Below, one piece after another: positions 39,554 through 49,000 of a DNA stretch of 64,000 nucleotides. The notes beneath the pieces are model-generated. The model was not told where the DNA came from. It saw only the letters and a program-made list of their open reading frames with translations, and searched no databases. Where the stretch lies: positions 20,629-84,628 of the forward strand of contig JAPJBO010000957.1 in NCBI GenBank assembly GCA_030068145.1, written 5' to 3'. This stretch comes from Diplonema papillatum. Its lineage: Eukaryota > Euglenozoa > Diplonemea > Diplonemida > Diplonemidae. The translations under genes and the position numbers were made by a program. Within the stretch, counting starts at the first letter, position 1. Every line of letters starts with the position of its first letter.

Positions 39554-39937
39554 CTTTGGATTCAAGGCTTTGAGACCACCAACCAAGCAACCAACCTCCC
39601 CCCTGGTTCTTAGTACTATTTGTTGGATAAATAGCTACTAGGGGCTATTCTCTGGAATGTCGATTCCCCAAATGAATCTGCAGCACAGAATTAGGAAGCG
39701 CTACAGGTAGAACGGGCATACCTGAATTATGCACGAATCTGTGTGCACAATTGCTTTAGAAAACCGTTTACCCGTAGTCTGCGGTGTCAATGACCCAGTG
39801 CGCAACCAGGATACCGAGCCGGGACGCAGCAGCCAACCACAATGCTGGCCCCTTGTTCGAGGAACGGATCCGACGGAAATCGGAATCGGAAATGGCGAAC
39901 CCAAAAATGGCTGGGATTTTTTGGATGTATGGGTGGT

Positions 39938-39950
39938 GAGTTCGAATCCC
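39938..39950 (+). repeat. tRNA T-arm-like sequence
   Basis: GAGTTCGAATCCC inside a near-perfect T-stem (GTGAG/CCCAC). It is a B-box without a convincing A-box, so only a SINE remnant. Confidence 0.35.
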
Positions 39951-39968
39951 ACCCTGGGCAAATTTCAA

Positions 39969-40101
39969 TGTTCGAGAATGGGCAAAAAGTTAGGCGACTG
40001 TTCGAGAATGGGCAAAAAGTTAAAAAGTGTTCGAGAATGGGCAAAAAGTTAGCGAGTGTTCGAGAATGGGCAAAAAGTTAAATTGTGTTCGAGAATGGGA
40101 A
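39969..40101. repeat. ~30 bp tandem repeat, about five units
   Basis: Unit TGTTCGAGAATGGGCAAAAA then GTTA plus 4-6 variable bases, repeated four times, with a partial fifth. Confidence 0.9.
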
Positions 40102-40119
40102 TTAGGCCGCAAATCCGCA

Positions 40120-40225
40120 CCTTTTGCCCAGCCAGTGGAGATCCACCAGCGGGAACCGAACCTCCCACCCGTAGGTAAGGAACGTCGTCAACTAACGACT
40201 GTGCCACGCCGTTGTCCGCCGCGAG
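40120..40225 (-). repeat. tRNA-like SINE remnant
   Basis: On the minus strand TGGCACAGTCGTTAG (A-box-like, 40206-40192) is followed by GGTTCGGTTCC (B-box-like, 40162-40152). The spacing suits a pol III promoter, but the cloverleaf is not clean. Confidence 0.45.
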
Positions 40226-40309
40226 AAAAATTTTCGACGAATTTTGAATTCTCAAAAATGCCAAAAAAAAAAACGGTAGAGAAATGTCCGGGGTGGGGGT
40301 ACCCCCAGG

Positions 40310-40845
40310 CAGGTCTTCACTTTGGCTCATCTTCACTTTGTCTCCGGATGCAAAGTGAAGATTTTAAGTCGAAAAATCTTCACTTTACAGATCTTCACTT
40401 TAGATACGAGAAACCAAGATCTTCACTTTGTATCCAAACTGGATCTTCACTTTGTATCCTGACTGGATCTTCACTTTGCTGATCTTCACTTTGGATCATC
40501 TTCACTTTGTCTCCAAACAGGATCTTCACTTTAGAGATCTTCACTTTACATCCCGGATACAAAGTGAAGATCCTGTTTAAATACAATGTGAAGATCCTGT
40601 TTGGAGACAAAGTGAAGATCCAGTTTGGATACAAAGTGAAGATTTAAAGTCGAAAAATCTTCACTTTGTTTCCAAACTGGATCTTCACTTTGGAGATCTT
40701 CACTTTGTACCCAGGATACAAAGTGAAGATCCTGTTTGGAGACAAAGTGAAGATTTTAAGTCGAAAAATCTTCACTTTGTCTCCCGGGTACAAAGTGAAG
40801 ATCCTGTTTGGAGACAAAGTGAAGATTTTGAGTCGAAAAATCTCC
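40310..40845. repeat. GATCTTCACTTTG array in both orientations
   Basis: More than twenty copies of ATCTTCACTTTGT or its complement ACAAAGTGAAGAT, separated by CTCCAAACAGG- and TTTAAGTCGAAAAA-type spacers. Orientation flips several times, giving strong foldback potential. Confidence 0.85.
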
Positions 40846-40945
40846 ACTCGGAAAAAAAAAAAATTGCTCAACTTCCTCAAAAATTACTGCAGAGTTTGTT
40901 CCAAACTTTTAAAATTCAAAAAACCCAATTTTTTTCCGGAAATTT
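40845..40945. mobile_element. Internal fragment of the TA-MITE
   Basis: Contains the MITE core (TTGCTCAACTTCCTC, then ACTGCAGAGTTTGTTCC, then AAAACCCAATTTTTTTCCGG) without its terminal CATGCAGGGTC ends. Confidence 0.8.
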
Positions 40946-40962
40946 TTTTTTTGGTACCTACC

Positions 40963-41057
40963 GTGTTTAAGATCGCGTTTTTCCGTGTTTAAGATCGCCC
41001 CCCAAAAAAACCGATCTTATACACGGGGGGGGACGATCTTAAACACGGGGGGGGACA
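40963..41057. repeat. CCGTGTTTAAGATCG nested hairpins
   Basis: CCGTGTTTAAGATCGCCCCCC and CGATCTTATACACGGGGGGG, then CGATCTTAAACACGGGGGG. These are poly-C/poly-G-capped inverted repeats of the same family as 43313-43381. Confidence 0.75.
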
Positions 41058-41317
41058 AAAACACCCCAAAATTTTTTTTTTCGCTGCGCGGGGCCTTGAA
41101 CCCGTGTGCCGTATGTGTCCGTGGCTTAGAGGACCGAAACACGGCGCAGACGGGACCAGTGCGGTGTTGAGCACATACCCATTCCAAGCACGTTCTTGCA
41201 ATCCCCCCACCCCCCAGTGCTGATGCTTAGGCCCAAAAACTCGGCATCGTTGTCAGCCGGACGGTAAGTGGGGTTTTGGGGCTGTTTTGGGGTGTCTCCC
41301 AGAGGGGTAAACGTTGC

Positions 41318-41815
41318 TTACGTTTGTTTGGGTTTTCTTTTGTGAATGTCAGGGTGCAAAGACGAGCCTGCCCACAGAGCACTTTTGAAGGCAGAATCTA
41401 TGTCTGCATCTGTGATTGCCAAGTATGAGTCCGCGAGCCACTTGCACACCTCGTCACGGGTTGGCGCACTGTTTTCTGCAACAAGCTGTTGCGAGGACCA
41501 GTCTATCCACTTGGAACGAAGAAGTCGTCGCACCTTCAGATTGCAGGCTCTGGTCGCCAACATTCAAGTGACCTGACGTGTTCGGAGGTATAATGAACAC
41601 CAGCCAGCCCCGCGATCTCGCCTCCTTCACGACAGGAATGCTGTAGTGCGACTTGTACCCATCCACCATTACGAGAAGCCCATACTTCCCTGAGGGGAAG
41701 CTGGGTAATGTACAGATGTACTCGAGCATTACTTCGTAGTCGCATCGGATTGCCGAAAGGGAATGCGTGAACATTCCGCAACCCGGATGCAGAGATCTGA
41801 AGTGGTGACACATTG
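41318..41815 (-). pseudogene. Relic of a pogo-type (DDE_1) transposase
   Basis: One minus frame reads GKYGLLVMVDGYKSHYSIPVV, then IIPPNTSGHLNVGDQSL. This is the second and third catalytic Asp of the DDE_1 family (codons at about 41663 and 41555, 35 residues between), with the PPNTS-x5-D pattern of pogo/Tigger/jerky transposases. Another frame, shifted near 41555, continues with a C-terminal region (LRSKWIDWS, PTRDEVCKWLADSYLAIT, DIDSAFKSALWAG) typical of the same family. No first catalytic Asp or DNA-binding domain was recognised. Broken by a frameshift. Confidence 0.75.
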
Positions 41816-42018
41816 ACGATCCTGTTGACCATGTCCACAGGCCCCGGATGATGCAGTCGTCTCTTTTTGAAGGAAGGGTTGACCGTCGAAACGCTTCACG
41901 CGGGGACAGGGTTAACTATCCTGGAAAGCTGCACTTTCTTCGTGTAGTAGGGTGTCTTGTGGATGTGCATGGAAAAAACAGGGGAGATCTCATTCTCTTG
42001 CATCGGGCCGTACCGTTA

Positions 42019-43023
42019 CTGGGGGGGGCTAATTACTATTGAACCGTATAATACAATTGAACCGTATAATACAATTGAACTTTTTTTTCGGGGAATCGGC
42101 GCATCCCAACCGTATAATACAATTGAATTGTAATGTTACTGTACGGCTGACACTTTCGCACTGCCGTTGAGTGTGAACCAGTCAGTGAGGCGGTTTCAGG
42201 GCCGTTTTCGTTTCGGCTTTTTTTTGGAAAAGTCATGTTGGACCTCCAAAGCGGAGAAGAAATCTTAAAACGAGGTTTTGGTGTGCATTCCGAACCCGGG
42301 TCTTCCAAAGGTTTTGAGCATGATCATGATGATGTCGCTGATGCCGGTGCTCGTGCCAAAGTCTTGGAGCTGGCTGTGTGCGGGGATCATGAAGCGGCAA
42401 TCGCAGTGTGGCGGTGGCTCCGGAGCTGCTGAGCCAGCTCCGGAGTTGAGCTTCGGAGCCAGCCGGAGACACTGCCAATCGTGACCGTGGCCCGGCATGG
42501 GGGCGATGGCCCATCGGATGGGACATCTTGTTATCCCCAGATTTATCGGTGGTGCCCGTCTGCCGCCAGCGCTCTCTGTCAAAAAGAGAAAGCAGTAAGT
42601 TCGTCGGACTGCGGTCGCCATGTTGTTGGAAACTCTGATACTGAGCAACCGCCCCAGAAAAAGTGAACCTTAGGCCCAAGTTAGGGCACTCTCTTGCCAA
42701 GAGTCTTAGCAGGAGCCTCGCCAGGTGTTGGTGGAAACACCCACGGCCTGCGGTATTTCCGACCCGGTGTACGAGAAATCAGGGCTCGGAGTCCGAACTG
42801 CGGGCTCGAACCTTTCGCTTGTTGCGTGAAGGTTTTCCCTTCAGTTTTTGCTCGGAGTTGCGTTGTACTGTCATTTAGTCCCGACAACAACGTGTTTCTA
42901 ACAGGCAAGCTGCACTTCAATTGTAATACACTAGTGTTTTTTGGGGGGGGTCTGAGACCCCCCAATTCCACGTCGTGTATCGTTATATTACAATTGAACT
43001 CAATTGTAATTGGCCCCCCCCAG
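42019..43023. mobile_element. TA-flanked TIR element, CTGGGGGGGGC ends
   Basis: The left end CTGGGGGGGGCTAATTACTA and the right end, reverse-complemented, CTGGGGGGGGCCAATTACAA form TIRs; both sides are flanked by TA (42017-42018 and 43024-43025). AACCGTATAATACAATTGAA is repeated three times inside the left end. No intact gene inside its 1005 bp. TA flanks fit the Tc1/mariner/pogo group. Confidence 0.7.
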
Positions 43024-43120
43024 TAACCGCAATAGGTCTCCTAGGCTAAAAGCCTCTGGCCGACAGAACAATGTAGGTAAGGGAAGTCGGCAAACTGGAT
43101 CTGTAACTTCCCCCGCGGCA

Positions 43121-43156
43121 GCGTTTAAAAAAGACAAGGTTTTGACCCTGCATGGT
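43121..43156. mobile_element. Solo end of the TA-MITE
   Basis: GCGTTTAAAAAAGACAAGG, then TTTTGACCCTGCATGG, then TA: a MITE terminus without its body. Confidence 0.7.
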
Positions 43157-43312
43157 ATCTCCCAACTTGGGGGGTCCAAGAGATATTTTTCCCGCCAGAA
43201 CCTCCCAGAGAAAAAGTACCCCAAAAAAAAAAAATTCCCGCTGCGCGGGGCCAAAAAACCCCCACAGTAAAAATGCCCCAAAAAAAAAACTTTCCCGCTG
43301 CGCGGGACCCCA

Positions 43313-43385
43313 CCCCACTCCCCCCCCGTGTATAAGATCGCCCTCATTTCTCAAAAGAACCGATCTTATACACGGGGGGGGGGGT
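43313..43385. repeat. CCCCCCCGTGTATAAGATCG hairpin
   Basis: Twenty-base arms (CCCCCCCGTGTATAAGATCG and its complement) around a ~20 base loop. It is a short foldback with G/C-run caps; shares its arm with 40963-41057. Confidence 0.85.
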
Positions 43386-43710
43386 AGGTAACCCGGAAAA
43401 AATGCTTTACGCACGACCCCCGTGGGCTAAGCGGAGAGTGTGGGACTACGTTCGTGGAGCTATGGTGGCCGAACGCTACCCACTAAAACAACCGGGGGCC
43501 CTTAGAGACTGCTGCTGAGGAGGCCATCCCCCGTGACTCCCCCGGAGGGGGGCTTGTCAGGCCGAGTCACGACAGCATCAGGGAGAGTGAGGTCAACCAT
43601 CTCTCCCTGCTCCGCTCCTGCTCCTGGGTTTGTTTGTTTGTTTTTGCTACCGCTGATCTGATTCGCTGATGGTGATGCTGCGCTCCGAGCTATCCCTGTC
43701 AAGGGCTGAC

Positions 43711-43893
43711 TTGCTCCCTTTTTTTTGCCATTTTCAAAAAGACACAAGGTTTTGACCCTGCATGCTATGTACTTAACATGCAGGGTCAGAACCTTGTGTA
43801 TCATGCAGGGTCAGAACCTTGTGTCTTTTTAAAACGCTCCTGCGGGGCCGATGGAGCCCCAAAAAAAATGTTGGAAAAAAAAAATTTTGCTCA
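43711..43893. mobile_element. Nested TA-MITE fragments
   Basis: A right end (to CCTGCATGC, TA), a 23 bp left end fragment (ACATGCAGGGTCAGAACC) and a longer left part from 43802 lie in series, separated by TA-containing junctions. This suggests repeated insertion at or beside MITE ends. Confidence 0.7.
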
Positions 43894-44073
43894 ACTGAGC
43901 CAATTCACCTAGCCCCCCTGAAAGTGACTTTAGCTCGATTACGCGTCGATTGACTGTACTTTATTGGTGTCTTGCCGTGGACACTCTCGAAGGAGAGCGG
44001 CACCGGGATCCGTCCCGGTAAAAGGAAGCACCAAGAAAGTATTAAGAGGACGAAGACAAAGAGAAGACCGACG

Positions 44074-44096
44074 ACACACACACACACACACACACA
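44074..44096. repeat. (AC)11 tract upstream of B1 ORF1
   Basis: Lies 35 bases before the ORF1 ATG of B1, a position similar to the AC tract before A1-A3 ORF1, so it may mark the 5' junction of B1 or lie in its 5' UTR. Confidence 0.85.
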
Positions 44097-44130
44097 TACA
44101 CATCAAGCTGTACAACCCCGAGAGCGCGCA

Positions 44131-46083
44131 ATGACGGATCCGGGGTTCAAGGAACTCGCCGCCCAGGTGCAGGCTCAAGGTAAGCAGATGGCTGATCTGA
44201 TGGCCGCAGTCAGCGGGCTGGTAAAGCAGGCTCAGACGGATGGCGCGAAGAAGCAGAGTACAACAAACGCTCCCAGCTGGGCGGATGACGAGGGGGATGA
44301 GCGCGAGCTCTGCTGGGACGACGGCGGTGACGGTGTCGCGGGTTCAAATGCAGAGAAGGCGGGCGGTAAAAGCGGAAAAGGCAAGGCGAGTGCAGGTGAG
44401 AACGACGATACCAGCGGCGGCGGGGACGGCGTGGCGAAGCAAGAGGCGTCGGGTGGAAAACAGGGGAAAAAGAAAAAGAAGCGCAACGGAGGGTGGATAG
44501 AGGTGCCGGGCAAGAAGCCGACGGCCGCGCGCGCGATGGAAGAGGACGGACAGAAGAAGGGACAAGAAGGCGAGAAGGCAGTCGGAGGGGCGAGGAAGGC
44601 GAAAATAGAGCTGAGGCAGGAAGACTGGGGGGTGCCGGTGGTTGACCACACCGAGCTGGCCGAAGCGACGGTGGCGTTCGCGCCCATGGCGAGCGCACGC
44701 AGGATACGACGTGAAGGGATGCCAGAGGGCTCGGCGGTGGTCACGGTGGCGGCTCTGGAGGGCAGCAGGCGGACGGACGTGGTGTGCCGAGTTGACGGCG
44801 CGGAGAAGGTGCTGCCGGGATACGTGACAAGGTCCCCGGAGGGAGACGTGGTGTACGCGCCCGCGGACGTGAAGAAGGTCGACCGCCCGCCGACATCGAC
44901 GGTGCTGATTTGCGCCGAGATAGATGCACGCTGGTGCGGGGCAGACACGTTAGCGGCCCTACAGGAGCCATCGGGGGGGCGGGTGCTGAAGGCGGAGTGC
45001 AGGCGGCTCGCGGGAGAGGCGAAGGTGGACCTGAGTCCGCACAGCATGTTCAACGTGCGGCGGGTAAACCGCGTTTTTCAGATGATGGTACGCGTCGAAG
45101 AGGAGCAGGTCGAGAGATTGCTGAGAATTTCGGGCAGGAGGGGTCTCTTTCTACGCGTACCGCGCTGGAAGGAGGGGTCGGAGACGAGCGACGTCGTATG
45201 GCTAGCTGACGAGGAAGCATCGCTGAAGAGCGCTCTCGTGCTCGCGCAGGGGAAAGGCTGCCTGGGCCTTGCTCGTAGTCGCGCGCGGCTGGGGGTGAGG
45301 GTCGAAGACGGCATGTCCGAGCGGGTGCGGGAATCGCTGGGCGAAGCGGCGGTGAAGCAGGGACCGCCCGCGATGCATTACCTGGTGAGGGGGGCACAGG
45401 CGCGCGATGCCGCTTCGGATCTTGAGGCGACCATGAAGGCGGCGGGATGGACATGTCGCCAAGTCGCGTCCTACCGGAGCAAGACGCATGGGGACACGCG
45501 CGTCGTCGCCAGCGAGGAGTCGCCCCCGCATCGACTGATAAGCGCGGGAGGTGCGCTGATGAAGGTCGACGACGAGACCGAGGAAGACAGGTCCGGACGG
45601 CGGCCGAAATCGCAGGTGTGGGATGCGAGGGCGGAGAGGACGCCGAAGGTCTCGTCATATCTCGAGGCGATGCAACGGCAGGGTCAGGAAAAGACGAGCA
45701 TACCCGAGCAACCGAGGGGCGCAGGCGACAACAATGGCGCGGTGCGACAGCTCAGGGCGGAGAACGCGGAGCTACGCGCGAAGAACGACGCGCTGCGTGA
45801 AGACATCGCAGCACTCAGTGCTCAGATGGCCAAGCTGACCGAGATGGTCGCAACGATGAGGCCGAAGACACCCCCGGCGATGCCCGTAGACCGAACCCCG
45901 ATCAAGAAGAAGGCTCCGAAGACGCCCGTCGCCACACCGACGAAGCAGAAGACGGGACGGGCCGAGGCTCCGTCTGAAGACGTCCACATGACGCAACCGA
46001 AGCGTCCGCTGGGAACGCCGGGGAAGTCACCGTTAGCGAAGACGAAGAAGGCGCACCAACCGGCGTCGGCGAAGCGCTCGTGA
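44131..46083 (+). CDS. LINE ORF1 of B1, coiled-coil type
   Basis: 650 residues from the first ATG after the AC tract (MTDPGFKEL). The N-terminus is Lys/Gly-rich and acidic-basic mixed. ELRQEDWGVPVVDHTELAEA (about 150-170) and later blocks, including MHYLVRGAQARDAASDLEA, align with A3 ORF1. A heptad coiled coil (about 532-575, RQLRAENAELRAKNDALRED) precedes a basic Pro/Lys/Thr-rich tail ending AKRS. There is no zinc knuckle or RRM I can be sure of. Presumed RNA-binding, RNP-forming partner of ORF2. The last ~75 codons recur at the start of B2. Confidence 0.85.
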   Translation: MTDPGFKELAAQVQAQGKQMADLMAAVSGLVKQAQTDGAKKQSTTNAPSWADDEGDERELCWDDGGDGVAGSNAEKAGGKSGKGKASAGENDDTSGGGDGVAKQEASGGKQGKKKKKRNGGWIEVPGKKPTAARAMEEDGQKKGQEGEKAVGGARKAKIELRQEDWGVPVVDHTELAEATVAFAPMASARRIRREGMPEGSAVVTVAALEGSRRTDVVCRVDGAEKVLPGYVTRSPEGDVVYAPADVKKVDRPPTSTVLICAEIDARWCGADTLAALQEPSGGRVLKAECRRLAGEAKVDLSPHSMFNVRRVNRVFQMMVRVEEEQVERLLRISGRRGLFLRVPRWKEGSETSDVVWLADEEASLKSALVLAQGKGCLGLARSRARLGVRVEDGMSERVRESLGEAAVKQGPPAMHYLVRGAQARDAASDLEATMKAAGWTCRQVASYRSKTHGDTRVVASEESPPHRLISAGGALMKVDDETEEDRSGRRPKSQVWDARAERTPKVSSYLEAMQRQGQEKTSIPEQPRGAGDNNGAVRQLRAENAELRAKNDALREDIAALSAQMAKLTEMVATMRPKTPPAMPVDRTPIKKKAPKTPVATPTKQKTGRAEAPSEDVHMTQPKRPLGTPGKSPLAKTKKAHQPASAKRS

Positions 46084-46098
46084 CTGACGAACGACGAG

Positions 46099-49000
46099 AT
46101 GCGTGGCGGAGGGAAGACGCTCGAAGCGCTGGGGTCTAGGTTGAAGGAAGCGGCGGACGCGATGGGGGCTAGTGTGCAAGAGATTCCTGGGGACGGTGCC
46201 TGCCAGTTCGCAGCGGTCGTGGCCGGGCTGCCGGGATGGTCGGTAGGGGGGCTTCGTGCGCGTGTTGTGGACGCGATGTTGGAGGACCCGACGTTCGAGG
46301 CTCACTTCGCGCCGTCCGAAAGGTACGGCAGCTGGGAGTTCTACGTGGGGGCGATGCGGGGACCGTACGAGTACGGGGACGAGATGACGCTGACGGCAGC
46401 CGCAACGGTCACCGGGACGACAATCTGGGTACTGGACAGCAGGAGACCGCACATCCTACGACGGTACGCACCTCGCGCGGGCGCCACAGGGGAGCAGGCG
46501 GTAGTCACGTATGTACCGGAACACTACGACCGACTCCTACTCCCGGGCAGCGCAATAGCAGAGCTGGCGCGACGTACGGACACGGTGGAAACTGCGGCAT
46601 TGCGCATTGGGGACGCGGGGAGGGTCGCGGCGGATGAAAGAGGGGGCGCCGAGTCACGGGAGGTGCCGCCGAAGTGGGATGGCGGAGTGTTGCAACGAGA
46701 GGAAGGGAAGACACTGAAGTTTGGAACGCTGAACATGACCTCGTTGGGGGGAAGGGCACACTTTTTGGACTGTGCCGCGGTAGACATCCTGGCGGTACAG
46801 GAGACGCTCTTGACCGAATGGGGTCAGAGGGAATTCGAGGACGGCGTCCGACAAAGCTGGAAGTCGCTGTGGGGGGAACCGTGTCGGGAACGGCTCGACC
46901 GGCAGGGTAAGGCGTCACCGTGGGTAGCGGAAGCCGGCGGAGCGGGTGTTGCAGTTTTTGCGAAGAAACCGGCGCCGGCCTTCGTGGTCGGGAAGCCATC
47001 ACTGAGCCGAAGATGGGTGCACGTGGCCGTCGGAATTGGAAAAGGAAGCCAATTCTTGCATATATTCACTCTATATGCGAACTCTGGAGAAAAGGCTGCG
47101 TCGGAGAGGGAGAGGATCATTGCGGAGGTGCACCGGGAAGCATCGAGTCTCGGACGGGTGCCAGTGGTTGTGGCCGGGGACTTCAATGCAGAACCCTCGT
47201 CGTCGGCGGCGATGTCGAGCATGCTGCGGTCGGGATGGTACGACGCCGCGGAAATCTGCTCCGCTGGCGGTGCCCCGAAGACGTACGAGAAGACAGGCAC
47301 GCGAGGCACACGCATCGACCACATCTTGTTGAACGACGTCGCGATGCAGGCACTCGTAGCGAGCGAGACCACCGTCGTCGTGGACGGGGAGGGGCAGCGG
47401 GTGCCCAGTCACAAGATGGTAACGGTGGAGTTGGACATCGCCGCGTTCGCAGACACGTGTGAGAGGTATCGAATGCCGAGGTCACTGCGGCATATAAGCA
47501 AGGTGGACGAGGGGCGGACAGCGGCAAGGGCGGAAGAGTTGTTGGTGAAGAATCGCTTCGGCGATGCGGCACCAGGGAACGTGGAAGCACTCTGGCTGTC
47601 GGCGACGAAGGCGTGCGAGCAGTTTCTGATCGAGCTGGCAGAGGAACAGGGGCTGCTCGACGGGCCCGTTGCCGCCTATCGAGGAAGAGGTGAGACGAGG
47701 GTGCCCAAAAGGGCGCGGATTGCATCTGCGACGGACACCGGGACGGGCGCAGACACATATGCCTCGAGCAGAGTCCGGAAGGCGATGAACGGCCTCGACG
47801 CGTATATCCGAGGGTTGCAAGCTCTGAATGGGGAAGGACCTGGGTGCATGCCGAGGTCGCTGGAGAAGACGTGGCAGAACGTGGTGTCTGGTCTGGATTC
47901 TATGGCCGGACAATTACCGAAGGTGCGCAATTTCCCGCGGCGTCCACCGGACTTGAGCGTCGCCCAGACCGTCAGGCAGAAGCTGGAAGCGAGAAGCCGT
48001 TCACTGACGGCACAAGCGCGTAAAGGAAGGATTGCACAGCTGGAGAACAAGATGCAAAACCTCCACTGCGCGAACAAAGGGCAGTTGCTACCGTGGTGCA
48101 GGAAGAAGAGGGCGGATGGCCTGGTGGCGCTGAAGGTGGAGGGGCAGTACACGGCGAATGCGCGGCAGATCGATGCGGCGTTGCAGAAGGAGTGGGCGCC
48201 GGTTAACCGGATGTACGAGTGCAAACAGGAGCCAAGCTATGAAGCGTTCCGGACGGAGTATGCGGAGTACATCGAACATCGTCCGATGGAATGCCGAGAT
48301 TTGACGGGCGAGGATCTGAGAAGCATTCTTGGAAAGAAGAGGGATGGCGGTGTCCCAGGTGTGGACGGATGGAACACAGCGGAGCTGAAGAAGCTGCCAT
48401 TGCCGCTACTGAACGCCCTGGCAGAGGTGTTCAACGCGATAGAAGCGACCGGGACGTGGCCAGACGCGTTGTTGGAAGCCGCGGTCACGCTGATCCCGAA
48501 GGACGAAACTCTTGACCCGCTGGCGTTGCGGCCGATCACCGTCACAAGTGCGATCTATCGCTTGTGGGCGAGTACGCGGCTCAGGGACGTCGTCCAGTGG
48601 CAGGAGAAATGGATAGCGAATAGCCAGCACGGGTTCAGGCCCAAACACGGAACCGTGGACGTGGTATTCGAAATCGCCTCGCAAATCGAAGAAGCGCTCT
48701 TGACGGGAAGGGAGCTATACGGCGTGGCCCTAGACTTTGCCAAGTGTTTTGACAAGGTGCCGCGAGACATCGTGTTGAAGCTGGTGGGGGAGCTGGGCCT
48801 CCATGAGAGAATCCTCGGGCCGCTGCGCGACATTTACGCGCGACTACGAAGGCGGTACAAGCTGCACATGGGAGTGGGAGGTGTCTTCTTCACCACCAAT
48901 GGGATACTGCAGGGCTGCCCCCTGAGCGTGATCCTCATCAACGCGCTGCTGTCCATCGTGGTGCGCAGAGTGGACGACGTGGGGGGGGTGACGAGCGAAT

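Noticed and set aside
40310-40845. CRISPR array
   Set aside because: Repeat units are ~13 bases, spacing is irregular and orientation flips; there are no unique spacers.
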